A DNA stretch of 64,000 bases from Bacteroides sp. (lineage in GTDB: Bacteria; Bacteroidota; Bacteroidia; Bacteroidales; Muribaculaceae): the NCBI GenBank assembly GCA_014802105.1, contig JAAVCX010000012.1:36299-100298 (forward strand), given 5' to 3'. The notes beneath the pieces were generated by a model that searched no databases, had not been told where the DNA came from, and saw only the letters and a program-made list of their open reading frames with translations. Shown one piece after another: positions 1 through 8,116 of this stretch (position 1 is the stretch's first letter; every line of letters starts with the position of its first letter). A program made the position numbers and the translations under genes.

Positions 1-368
1 CCCATAGGAGAGACTTCGATCAGCAGATCCATGAAGTGGTTCTGCTCCCTCACTCTGAGCCGCTCTTTCTTAAGGACAGTCATCATCTTATTGAACATCT
101 CCACTATACGGTCGGAGTCTTGCTGTCCGACAGGTACAAGCCGGCACGAGAAATCCTGCTCGTTAACAAGATCGAGCCCAAGACTGATCCTCCTCAACAG
201 CCTGACGACATGACGGTCAAACACCACAAAAGTCAACACACTCAAGCCTGCCGCTATCCAAGCTGTCACCGCCACAGCTCCACTATCTTCATGAGAGTCA
301 AAGTATATGATAGCGAGCGAGGCCAGCAGGATCAGTGCTATCAGACTGCGTATAAATAGAAATCTCAT
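1..368 (-). CDS. Sensor histidine kinase, N-terminal part (cut by window edge)
   Basis: Only the first 122 codons are inside the window; the rest lies beyond position 1. The peptide begins MRFLFIRSLIALILL and shows a membrane segment at about residues 3-22, a short acidic periplasmic turn, a second membrane segment at about 32-50, then a HAMP-like stretch and the start of a linker or PAS region (LLIEVSPMG). The ATG overlaps the stop codon of the upstream response regulator gene (ATGA, 4 bases), which indicates translational coupling. The kinase core (H box, ATPase) cannot be seen, so the call rests on the topology and on pairing with the adjacent sigma-54 response regulator. It probably senses an envelope signal and phosphorylates that regulator. 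Confidence 0.8.
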   Translation of the reverse strand, partial: MRFLFIRSLIALILLASLAIIYFDSHEDSGAVAVTAWIAAGLSVLTFVVFDRHVVRLLRRISLGLDLVNEQDFSCRLVPVGQQDSDRIVEMFNKMMTVLKKERLRVREQNHFMDLLIEVSPM

Positions 369-1702
369 AACTTTATGCCATACTTTTCGATGCGGCGATA
401 GAGCGACTGACGACTGATGCCCAGCATAGCCGCCGCTCTCGACAGATTGCCTCCCGAGCGTGTCAGAGCCTGCTCTATCAGCTGACTTTCATTCTGTTCG
501 AGCTGACGTGGGGCCAGCGAGGCTGTGGCAGCGAGCGTGGCTCCGGAGACCTGAGCCTGAAACTCCTTGCGTCCCAGATGTCGCGAGTCTGAGACCAGCA
601 GAGTGCGTTCCACAAGGTTTTTCAACTCTCGTATATTGCCCGGATAGGGGAGCGTAGCCAGGAAATCAAGACCGTCGCCGGTGATCTCGGGCAACTCGAG
701 GCCCGAACTTTCACAGAACCCCCTGGCTATATGATCGACCAGCAACGGAATATCCTCGGGCCGCTCGCGCAACGGAGGAAGCGTCACGGTGATAAGATTG
801 ATACGATAGAACAGATCCTCGCGGAAAGTACGCTCCCTGACCATCGAGGCAAGATCGGCATTGGTGGCACAGACCACTCTGACATCTACCTTGCGCGGAC
901 GGCTGTCGCCCAGCATCTCGAAAGTGTGTTCCTGAAGGACTCTCAACAATTTCACCTGAGAGTTGAGATCGAGCTCTCCTATCTCATCGAGAAATATCGT
1001 GCCTCCGTCGGCCATCGAGAAACGACCCTCCCTGTCGGCCACCGCCCCGGTGAAAGCCCCCTTGCGGTGGCCAAACATCTCGCTCTCGAAGAGCGACCGG
1101 GAGATACCTCCGAGATTGACCTTGACCATAGGTCGCGAGGCTCGGCGGCTGTTGCGGTGTATCGCCTCGGCTATGAGCTCCTTGCCTGTGCCGTTCTCGC
1201 CCATTATGAGCACCGAGGCATCGGTCGCCGCTATGCGCTCGATAGTGTCGAGCACATTCAGCAGGGCCGGACTACGGCCTATGATGAACGAGCGGTCAAA
1301 ACCTCGGTCCTCCGCCCTGCCGGCAGGAGTCTGAGTGTTGAGTTCGAGAGCGGTAGAGATGCGCTGAAGCAGCACACGATTGTCCCACGGCTTTGTGATG
1401 AAATCAAAAGCTCCAGCATGAATACCACTGACGGCAAGAGGGATACTTCCCCAGGCAGTCATCAGTATCACCGGCACGTCGGGACGAAACAGTTTGATCT
1501 TCCTGAGCAGAGTGAGCCCCTCGTCGCCGGTGGTAAAACGCGAGTAATTCATGTCGAGCATGATCAGCGAGGGGGCTTTGGATCTCACTATCTCCATAGC
1601 CTCATCAGGCGACGAGGCTGTCACTACCTCATAGCCCGCACGTGTGAGCAACATCTTGAGTGACAGCCTGACAGTGCTGTCGTCATCAACTACCAGTATC
1701 AT
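365..1702 (-). CDS. Sigma-54-dependent response regulator (NtrC family)
   Basis: 445 residues with the full NtrC layout. The receiver domain is at 1-115 with acidic pocket DDD at 6-8 and phosphoacceptor Asp50 (LIMLD), followed by the MNYSRFTTG insertion typical of Bacteroidetes members. The AAA+ domain has Walker A GENGTGKE at 168-175, the sigma-54-contacting GAFTGA loop at 215-220 and Walker B GGTIFLDE at 233-240. A FIS-type helix-turn-helix closes the protein (LSRAAAMLGISRQSLYRRIE). It should activate RNA polymerase holding sigma-54 after phosphorylation by the adjoining kinase. It lies 24 bases downstream of the TolC-type gene, last but one in the efflux operon. The operon promoter shows a -24/-12 element and a palindrome, the likely target of this protein. 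Confidence 0.95.
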   Translation of the reverse strand: MILVVDDDSTVRLSLKMLLTRAGYEVVTASSPDEAMEIVRSKAPSLIMLDMNYSRFTTGDEGLTLLRKIKLFRPDVPVILMTAWGSIPLAVSGIHAGAFDFITKPWDNRVLLQRISTALELNTQTPAGRAEDRGFDRSFIIGRSPALLNVLDTIERIAATDASVLIMGENGTGKELIAEAIHRNSRRASRPMVKVNLGGISRSLFESEMFGHRKGAFTGAVADREGRFSMADGGTIFLDEIGELDLNSQVKLLRVLQEHTFEMLGDSRPRKVDVRVVCATNADLASMVRERTFREDLFYRINLITVTLPPLRERPEDIPLLVDHIARGFCESSGLELPEITGDGLDFLATLPYPGNIRELKNLVERTLLVSDSRHLGRKEFQAQVSGATLAATASLAPRQLEQNESQLIEQALTRSGGNLSRAAAMLGISRQSLYRRIEKYGIKL

Positions 1703-1726
1703 ACCACAAATATACTCAAAAAATAC

Positions 1727-3232
1727 TTACTTTTTCAGATTACCTACAACTTTGCGTATGTCGGCTTCGATGTCGTCCCCCGAGGAATAGTCCCAGAGGG
1801 TGAGGCTGCGCAACTGATAGTAGTAGTCCCAATATCGGTAGAGATGATTGATATACGACTGCCGGGCCTGATCCTTGCTCACCTGAGAGTCGTTGAGATC
1901 AAGCGTAGAGATACGGCCGATCATGAAAGTCTCCACGTTGGTGTGGTAGCGGCGCAGAGCTATCGTGTCGGCCTGCAGAGCCGTAGCCAGTTGCTGACGC
2001 TGATTGTTGAAGCGCTCCACGAGGATGAAGATGTCCTGATCAAAATCCTGCTGCTCCTTGCGCAGACGGCTGCTCACCACCTCACGGTTGCTCTCGGCCA
2101 CCTTCACCTTGCCGCGGCGTTTGCCCCAGTCGAGCAAAGGCACTGAAATACCCAGCTCTACTACCTGATTATCTTTCAGGGGATTGTAGGCTCCGCGCAG
2201 ACGGTCGGCCGTGCCCGTGTAGCCTATCTGGGCATACAGGTTGACCTGACGTTGATCCCCCTTGGCCTTGGCCACGGCATATTCGGCCTCGAGCTGACGG
2301 CGGCGTATGTTCTGACAGAAATAGTTGCGCTCGCGTGCTTTGGCCAGCACATCCTCATAGTTAAGGACTACATCGGGAATTGTCTCGGGCACCACAGGCA
2401 CCAGATCAACCCCCTCATCGATGTCGAGGAAAGCCCGGAGCTTGAACATCCGGGCCTTGTAGTCGCTCTCGCTCGAAGTGAGCGACGATCGTGCGTTGAG
2501 CATCCCGAGCTCCAGCTGCAACAGGTCGTTCTCGCTGATCTGCCCCATCGTGCGCTTCACCTTGGCTATCTCATAGAGTTTCTCGGCATTGGAGAGATTC
2601 TGCTCGGCTATATTGCGGTTTTCCATGGCCAGCAGGAGGTTGAAGAAATAGTCAATGGCTGTGATGGCCACCTCCTCGGTAGCACTGATGAAGCGCGCCT
2701 GAGCCTCGCGGTATCTCACAGGCTCGATGCGGCGATCCCATTTCACAGAGTTGACTCCAAAGATGGGTTGGCGCAGCGTCAGGGCCACCGGGATAGACAT
2801 GAAGCGCGACGATCCGTCATGGCCCAACTGGCGCAGATAGTCGAGCGAGGTAGTCAGCGACAGAGTGCCACCCGTGGCCCAGATATTCTGGTCGATGGAG
2901 ATCTGGCCATTCATATTGAGATTGTTGTTGCGCACGAAGGTGTAGGAGCCGTTGTCGAGCTGATAGGAGGAATAGCTCTTGACATAGCTCGGGAGGGTGG
3001 CTTTGAAAGTCACTTCGGGGAGCAGATCGGCCCGATAGGTGCGGTAAGACCAATAAGAGGTCTTGAGCTCGTTGAGGGCCACGGCCGCATCGACACTTCG
3101 TGACCGGGCCAGTGTCACGGTCTCGTCAAGAGTGATCTCGCTGACGGTATTGCCCCGGGCGGCCACGCCGACACTCCAACCCAAGGCCAGCGCGATAATA
3201 GCCACACGGCGGTATATATATTTGACACCCAT
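1727..3232 (-). CDS. TolC-type outer membrane efflux channel
   Basis: 501 residues, the usual size of the outer membrane efflux protein family. An N-terminal signal peptide (hydrophobic AIIALALGWSVGVAARG) is followed by the long helical repeats of TolC-like proteins (LSNAEKLYEIAKVKRTMGQ with ISENDLLQLELG, and LEAEYAVAKAKGD followed by VELGISVPLLDWGKRRGKV). The PLLDWGKRRG turn is characteristic of the second repeat. It should form the trimeric outer membrane duct for the ABC exporter encoded just upstream in the same operon (9-base gap to the ATPase gene). The substrate is unknown. The closing residues (DIEADIRKVVGNLKK) look like a natural end. Confidence 0.93.
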   Translation of the reverse strand: MGVKYIYRRVAIIALALGWSVGVAARGNTVSEITLDETVTLARSRSVDAAVALNELKTSYWSYRTYRADLLPEVTFKATLPSYVKSYSSYQLDNGSYTFVRNNNLNMNGQISIDQNIWATGGTLSLTTSLDYLRQLGHDGSSRFMSIPVALTLRQPIFGVNSVKWDRRIEPVRYREAQARFISATEEVAITAIDYFFNLLLAMENRNIAEQNLSNAEKLYEIAKVKRTMGQISENDLLQLELGMLNARSSLTSSESDYKARMFKLRAFLDIDEGVDLVPVVPETIPDVVLNYEDVLAKARERNYFCQNIRRRQLEAEYAVAKAKGDQRQVNLYAQIGYTGTADRLRGAYNPLKDNQVVELGISVPLLDWGKRRGKVKVAESNREVVSSRLRKEQQDFDQDIFILVERFNNQRQQLATALQADTIALRRYHTNVETFMIGRISTLDLNDSQVSKDQARQSYINHLYRYWDYYYQLRSLTLWDYSSGDDIEADIRKVVGNLKK

Positions 3233-3241
3233 GACTTTGAG

Positions 3242-3913
3242 TTAATTGACCCGTCGGCCGTCGAAAAATCTCACTATACGATCAGTGCCGGTGGCCTGCT
3301 CCTCGTTGTGGGTCACCATCATGATTGTGCGACCATCCTCACGGTTGAGGGTGTGGAGCAGAGCCATCACCTCCGATCCCATCTTGGAGTCGAGATTGCC
3401 GGTAGGCTCGTCGGCAAGGATGATCTCTGGATTGCCTACGATAGCTCGGGCTATGGCAACACGCTGACACTGACCGCCCGAAAGCTGGGAGGGGGTATGG
3501 AACATGCGGTGGCTCAGCCCTACCCGCTCGAGCACATCCTTGGCCCGCCGGCGACGCTCCGAGGCACTCATGGAGCGGTAGATGAGCGGTAGTTCCACGT
3601 TGTCGATGACGTTGAGCGAGTTGATGAGATGGAAACTCTGGAACACGAAACCGAGTTTCTCATTACGGAAGCGTGCCAGCCGGCGGTCTGACATATTTCC
3701 GACTTCGACACCGTCGATGGTGATAGAGCCTGACGACGGATTGTCGAGAAGTCCGACAATGTTGAGCAGAGTGGATTTGCCGCAGCCCGAGGGGCCCATG
3801 ACACTGACAAATTCGCCTTTCTCTATCGAGAGGTTGACATTTTCGAGAGCCAGAGTCTCGATTTCATCGGTGCGATATATCTTGTTGATTTCTTTGAGTT
3901 CTATAAGAGACAT
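3242..3913 (-). CDS. ABC transporter ATP-binding protein (MacB/LolD type)
   Basis: About 223 residues from the chosen start MSLIELKEINKIY. It has Walker A GPSGCGKST, the Q-loop FVFQSFHLI, the signature LSGGQCQRVAIARAI, Walker B IILADEPTGNLDS and the H-loop MMVTHNEEQ, all in the form seen in MacB, LolD and FtsE. The reading frame stays open to an ATG at 3964, but those 17 extra residues have no family match. The 52-base gap left by the later start contains TCTATAC and CCTATAC units that also occur in other non-coding gaps here, which favours the ATG at 3913. It powers the two permeases encoded upstream. ATP hydrolysis would drive mechanotransmission through adaptor and channel rather than direct transport. 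Confidence 0.93.
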   Translation of the reverse strand: MSLIELKEINKIYRTDEIETLALENVNLSIEKGEFVSVMGPSGCGKSTLLNIVGLLDNPSSGSITIDGVEVGNMSDRRLARFRNEKLGFVFQSFHLINSLNVIDNVELPLIYRSMSASERRRRAKDVLERVGLSHRMFHTPSQLSGGQCQRVAIARAIVGNPEIILADEPTGNLDSKMGSEVMALLHTLNREDGRTIMMVTHNEEQATGTDRIVRFFDGRRVN

Positions 3914-3965
3914 GGTGTGATAAGTATAGGGTTTAACGTATAGAGTTTTTCGGGGGAGAGACACA

Positions 3966-5270
3966 CTATTCTTCGCGGAGAGCGTCGACAGGACTGACGC
4001 GTGAAATGTGGCGGGCGGGGAGCCAGATGCCGAGAGTGACCGAGAGGAGCATCAGGCCAAGCACTACGGCCGAGACGATAGCAAAATGTTGGCCGAAATT
4101 GTCGATCCACAACGGTATTGCCTCTACCAGTCGCTGAGAGGGCTGATCCATCAGTTCCTGCCCCTTGGTCAGACCGTCTTTCTCAACCCAGAAGTAGACG
4201 CCCGCGCAACCGATGATCCACGCGAGGATAGTCATCATCCATCCCTCGGCTATGAGGTTGAGCATGATGGAGGCGCGTGAGGCTCCGAAAGCCCTCATGA
4301 TACCGGCGTCGCGGCTACGGTCGCGGGTCTGGAGATAGAACGAACCGGTCACGCATAGGAATAGATTGACTATAAGAAAGAGAGCGAGAGCCGACATGAG
4401 GAAGTTTCCCTTTCTCATATCTATCGACTGGATGTCGCGATATTCGCTGAAAGTCATTGGGGAATGAGCGTATGCGCGGCCCGACCTGAGATCGCGGCCT
4501 ATGGTCTCGTAATTGTCGCGCACGAAGTCGGCGGGACTTACTCCCGGTTTCATGCGGGCGATAAGTGATGTATTGTAAAATCCACCCATATTCTTCTCCA
4601 TATCCTCGTCTGACTTGGGAATGTAGACGATAGCCGAACGGCTGAAACGGGGTAGATAGACAGCATCCTCAACCACTCCGACTATCAGATCCTTACGCCC
4701 GTGGGTATAGGTCTCGGAATACTCATTTATGTAATGGTCTATCGGATTGACTCCCGGATGCATCACCTGAGCCATGCCCCGGCTGACTATCCTGTCATGA
4801 TCACCCAACGGTGGCTCGCTGAAGACTTTGCCGTCGTCGGGGCCTCCGCTCGAGCGTATGCCGAAAGTCTTGAAGAAGTCCTGGCCTTTGACAAAGTCGA
4901 CTTCGAAATAGGCACCGCCGGTAGAGTCACACGGGTAAGAGTTGGCATTGATGTTACGCGACTCAAAAGATTTGCTTGTAGCGATCGTGGCCGACTCGAC
5001 CTCGGGGAAAGATCTCAGACGCGAGAGCAGTCTCAACAGATCGGCATAACGGTCGGCACGGCTATACTCCTCGGCCGAAGAGCGCTCTCCTACCTCTATG
5101 CGCACCAGTCGGTCAGGTTCATAGCCCGGGTGACGGTCGAGAAGATATTTCTGCACAATCACCGGCTCAAGAACCAACCAGGCGACGGCCGCGATGAGTA
5201 TCAGTTCGACCATCACGGGGAGATAGCGTCCCCTGTTGGCCAGGATGTTTTTGAAAATCAGTTTTATCAT
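3966..5270 (-). CDS. FtsX/MacB-type ABC transporter permease (second of pair)
   Basis: 434 residues: one N-terminal membrane helix (about 20-40), a large periplasmic MacB-PCD-like domain, then three C-terminal helices (around LFLIVNLFLCVTGSFYL, GWMMTILAWIIGCAGVYF and AIVSAVVLGLMLLSVTLGIW). It ends with RVSPVDALREE, typical of FtsX-fold permeases, and carries RAFGASRASI between helices. Unlike Escherichia coli MacB, which fuses ATPase and permease in a homodimer, here two distinct permease genes and a separate ATPase suggest a heterodimeric complex. It lies 8 bases downstream of the other permease gene. Confidence 0.9.
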   Translation of the reverse strand: MIKLIFKNILANRGRYLPVMVELILIAAVAWLVLEPVIVQKYLLDRHPGYEPDRLVRIEVGERSSAEEYSRADRYADLLRLLSRLRSFPEVESATIATSKSFESRNINANSYPCDSTGGAYFEVDFVKGQDFFKTFGIRSSGGPDDGKVFSEPPLGDHDRIVSRGMAQVMHPGVNPIDHYINEYSETYTHGRKDLIVGVVEDAVYLPRFSRSAIVYIPKSDEDMEKNMGGFYNTSLIARMKPGVSPADFVRDNYETIGRDLRSGRAYAHSPMTFSEYRDIQSIDMRKGNFLMSALALFLIVNLFLCVTGSFYLQTRDRSRDAGIMRAFGASRASIMLNLIAEGWMMTILAWIIGCAGVYFWVEKDGLTKGQELMDQPSQRLVEAIPLWIDNFGQHFAIVSAVVLGLMLLSVTLGIWLPARHISRVSPVDALREE

Positions 5271-5278
5271 GATAAGGA

Positions 5279-6589
5279 TTATCTTTTATTGTTAAGTGAA
5301 GTCACGATCGGTCGACGCAGAGCCAGCCTCACCGGGATGTAGGCCGACAGTACATTCAAGACCACACACACCACCAGCGCGCCGATAAATACCGCCGGAG
5401 CAAAGAGCATCTCGGCTGTCACCTCGGGGGGAGAGATCATGAATGACCAGATCTCCTCGCCTGACGCCAACATGATGAGTAGCCGGTTGTGGCCCAGGAT
5501 AAGTACCAGCCACACGAGTATCAGCCCCAAAGCTCCTCCGACAAGAGTGAGAATAAAGTTCTCAAACATCACCTGGGAGCACAGGGAGCCTCGGGGAGCT
5601 CCGAAACTGCGTCGCAAGCCTATTTCAGAGAGACGCCGGTTCATCTGGCCGCCTATCATGCCGCTGATATTCAAGGCCGGGATCACAAGCAGTACCATCA
5701 GGACTATGATATAGGGCTTGAGGATGTCGAAAAGGGTCTCCGACTCAGTGCCATCGCTGCCAAAGGCACTTTCGACTTTTGACGGCATGCTCCTGACTAT
5801 AAGGCTCCATCCCTCTGGATCAGTAGCACTGATGCGGCTCACCTTCTCGTTGATCTCATCCTTCAGAGCCTGGATCCTATCGGGATCGCTGACCTTCATA
5901 GCCACCTTATAGCCACCCATATAGCGTCTGAGGTCGCCCTTATCGTCTGAGCGGCTGCCTTTTAAAGATACAGGCACGAAGATATTGGAATAGGAGTCGG
6001 GATTGATCGACGAGCCTTCCCTGACCACACCTCTGACGCGATAAGTATAAGACTCGACAGTGATGTCGCGCCCCAGGGCGGCCTCAGCTGAGCCGAAGAG
6101 CTTGGAGGCCAGTCGGTCGGTGATGATCGCCACGTTCACCCCTGAGTCTCTGTCGGCCCGGGTGAAAGGCTCGCCGGCCATAAACTCATAGTCGTAGAGC
6201 CTGAAGAAGTTTTCGTCGACCATCGACAGGAGCTGGCGTATATCGGTCTTCCCGTCGGGATGCTTCACAAACACCATATTGCCCATACTGGTGACAGTGA
6301 GATAGTCACAGTTTTTGAGATCAGAGAGATGTTCCTCGATAAAGGACGACCCTATCATCGATTGCATCAACATCTTTTTCTCAGGATTGTTACACTGCAT
6401 GTTTTTGAGAAACAGCGTTGTCTCGCGGTTGTACTCCGGATAGACCGGGGCCACCTCTACATATATGAGGATGGCATAGAGCATCGTGAAAGCCACGGCA
6501 AACGTGACACCGCCGATGTAGAGCGCGGTAAAGACCGGGGTAGCCTTTGACTCGCGCCATAACTGTTTGAGTGATGTCTTAAGATTCAT
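5279..6589 (-). CDS. FtsX/MacB-type ABC transporter permease (first of pair)
   Basis: 436 residues with the same four-helix plan as its neighbour: N-terminal helix (VFTALYIGGVTFAVAFTML), a periplasmic domain of about 230 residues, and three C-terminal helices. The conserved cytoplasmic loop RRSFGAPRGSL and the end IPVRLALRRPIVTSLNNKR fit the FtsX family. The periplasmic domain is clearly different in sequence from that of the neighbouring permease, so the two are ancient paralogues rather than a recent duplication. The start codon overlaps the stop of the adaptor gene by 4 bases, which implies coupled translation. Confidence 0.9.
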   Translation of the reverse strand: MNLKTSLKQLWRESKATPVFTALYIGGVTFAVAFTMLYAILIYVEVAPVYPEYNRETTLFLKNMQCNNPEKKMLMQSMIGSSFIEEHLSDLKNCDYLTVTSMGNMVFVKHPDGKTDIRQLLSMVDENFFRLYDYEFMAGEPFTRADRDSGVNVAIITDRLASKLFGSAEAALGRDITVESYTYRVRGVVREGSSINPDSYSNIFVPVSLKGSRSDDKGDLRRYMGGYKVAMKVSDPDRIQALKDEINEKVSRISATDPEGWSLIVRSMPSKVESAFGSDGTESETLFDILKPYIIVLMVLLVIPALNISGMIGGQMNRRLSEIGLRRSFGAPRGSLCSQVMFENFILTLVGGALGLILVWLVLILGHNRLLIMLASGEEIWSFMISPPEVTAEMLFAPAVFIGALVVCVVLNVLSAYIPVRLALRRPIVTSLNNKR

Positions 6590-7833
6590 TTTATTTTCAG
6601 AGATTTATTATTGTAGAGTGAAGTCATGTCACTGATCACCACCTGCTCGCCGGTGGTCAGGCCCGAGACCACCTCGACATAATCGTAGTTGGCATCACCC
6701 AAAGTCACGTCACGCAACTCGAGGCGATCGTCGCCGGTGGCCACAAACAGACGGTAGACTCCGGCACCCGAGTAGACCGAGGGGACGGGAATACGGATCA
6801 CATCGTCCATTATTGCGTTCATGATATAGACATCGACCTTGAGGCCCGATCGGAGCCGTGGATCGGAGGCATTGTCGAGACTGACCGAGAAGGCGATCAC
6901 GCCGTTGCGCGACAGAGGGGTGATATTGCTGACACGCCCCGGAAGCTTCTCCTGCCCTATCCTGACCATGGCCCCGGAGCCTACCGAAATGCGGTCGGCA
7001 TAGCCGTCGGGCAGCTCGCCGTCGACCTTGAAGCGCGACAGGTCAGAAATGACGGCTATGCGTTCGCCCTCCGAGACCTTCTGGCCTATCTGGTCGTTGA
7101 TATAAGTGACGGTAGCCGAACGCGGGGCACAGACTTGCGCGTCATCAAGGGTGCGTCGCTTCTCGAGCATATTTTTTTCGGCTATGCTGATATCGAGACG
7201 CTTCACGTTCATAGTGGCGTCGGCCACCCTGCGCTCGTTGTCGAGTTGCTGGCGCAGCTGACTCAGCTCGAGACATCCGGTGTCGTAGGCAAGCTGGGCC
7301 TGACGCACACGATCACCCGTACCCGAACCAAGAGAGTCGAGATAACGCTCGTTGCGGAGCTCCACGGCCTGTCGGTCTACACTCATTTCCTTGACCTTGA
7401 TACGCAGGGCCAGATCTTTGAGACGGGTGTCGTCATTGATGCGTTGTTGCTCGAGTTCGTAGCGTTTCATCTCTATCTGGTCGGCCTGTTTGTTGAAGTC
7501 GCTCTCGGTATTCTGCAGATCAAGGCGCAAGAGAGGCGTACCGGCCGCCACAGTGTCGCCAGGTTTGCAATATATCTCCACCACACGGCTTGAGATTGGC
7601 GAATTGATTATCTCCTCAAAGGCTGGCACCACACTGCCTGCCCCGGTGACCGATGTCTCTATTGTTCCGCGGTCGGCCGTAGCCATGAGGAGTTCCTCAC
7701 GTTTGACCGCAGGCTTCATCATCGCAAACAGGATAACGGCACCTGTGAGCAACACTCCACCACCGACAGCTATCGGCAAGAGTCGTCGGCGACGCATCAG
7801 GGCCCGTTCTCGCTTGGTTAATTCTCTATCCAT
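6586..7833 (-). CDS. HlyD/MacA-type periplasmic adaptor (membrane fusion protein)
   Basis: About 415 residues from MDRELTK. A basic N-terminus precedes one membrane anchor (LPIAVGGGVLLTGAVILFAMM). Then come the barrel-sandwich half EIINSPISSRVVEIYCKPGD, a long coiled-coil hairpin (about 110-230, rich in Q, R and E), the matching half (SATVTYINDQIGQKVSEGERI) and a beta-barrel and membrane-proximal region ending LTTGEQVVISDM. An in-frame ATG at 7851 gives six more residues. I chose 7833 because the predicted sigma-54 start site (about 7860) would leave only about nine leader bases for the upstream ATG. First gene of the efflux operon; it would bridge the permeases and the TolC-type channel. Confidence 0.9.
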   Translation of the reverse strand: MDRELTKRERALMRRRRLLPIAVGGGVLLTGAVILFAMMKPAVKREELLMATADRGTIETSVTGAGSVVPAFEEIINSPISSRVVEIYCKPGDTVAAGTPLLRLDLQNTESDFNKQADQIEMKRYELEQQRINDDTRLKDLALRIKVKEMSVDRQAVELRNERYLDSLGSGTGDRVRQAQLAYDTGCLELSQLRQQLDNERRVADATMNVKRLDISIAEKNMLEKRRTLDDAQVCAPRSATVTYINDQIGQKVSEGERIAVISDLSRFKVDGELPDGYADRISVGSGAMVRIGQEKLPGRVSNITPLSRNGVIAFSVSLDNASDPRLRSGLKVDVYIMNAIMDDVIRIPVPSVYSGAGVYRLFVATGDDRLELRDVTLGDANYDYVEVVSGLTTGEQVVISDMTSLYNNKSLKIK

Positions 7834-7870
7834 TATCTGTGATTGTTTCAAGGGTTTTGCCTTAAATAAT

Positions 7871-7887
7871 CACATTAACCGTGCCAA
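7871..7887 (-). promoter_or_regulatory. Sigma-54 (-24/-12) promoter of the efflux operon
   Basis: On the minus strand the bases read TTGGCACGGTTAATGTG. TTGGCACG is a perfect -24 element; the -12 element is ATGT, keeping T and G of consensus TTGC, and the spacing of the two elements is exact. It lies 38 bases before the chosen adaptor start and faces it. The operon encodes a sigma-54 activator, which supports the call. The imperfect -12 base is the weak point. Confidence 0.72.
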
Positions 7888-7925
7888 AATATTAACTTAC
7901 TGATTATCAACCATGGGCAAATTTC

Positions 7926-7951
7926 ATTATTGTCCGATTTCGGACAATAAT
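7926..7951. promoter_or_regulatory. Perfect palindrome, probable activator binding site (UAS)
   Basis: Two perfect 12-base arms, ATTATTGTCCGA and its reverse complement, are separated by TT. A further TGTCCGA half-site follows directly at about 7951-7957. The centre is about 79 bases upstream of the expected sigma-54 start site, within the usual range for an NtrC-type enhancer. The likely ligand is the FIS-type helix-turn-helix of the operon's own response regulator (inference). Confidence 0.68.
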
Positions 7952-8007
7952 GTCCGAGACCAAGCCATTCTTGACATCCTGACAAGATGCCGAAATGTAG
8001 ATTTGAC

Positions 8008-8083
8008 AAAAAGAGACATCAGGAAACCTCCCGGTGTCGGTCTCACGATAGAGAGCGCCACGCGGAGTTTTCCTGATGTCTCT
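8008..8083 (-). terminator. Long hairpin terminator after the TPR gene
   Basis: Arms at 8012-8026 and 8069-8083 are perfectly complementary over 15 bases (AGAGACATCAGGAAA and its complement) and extend about 5 more pairs after one mismatch. On the minus strand the hairpin ends in a T tract (8008-8012). It starts 34 bases after the TPR gene stop, so it most likely ends that operon and insulates the sigma-54 promoter region. The loop of over 30 bases is unusually long. Confidence 0.7.
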
Positions 8084-8116
8084 TGCAGATCTTAAGCTAT
8101 CTTCTCAGCCGACAGA

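Noticed and set aside
731..1663. 310-codon plus-strand frame opposite the response regulator
   Set aside because: Antisense shadow of a well-supported gene; high GC makes long antisense frames common here, as also opposite secA and maeB.
7913..8095. 60-codon plus-strand frame across the palindrome
   Set aside because: It runs through the enhancer palindrome and the terminator hairpin, so structure explains the sequence better than coding.
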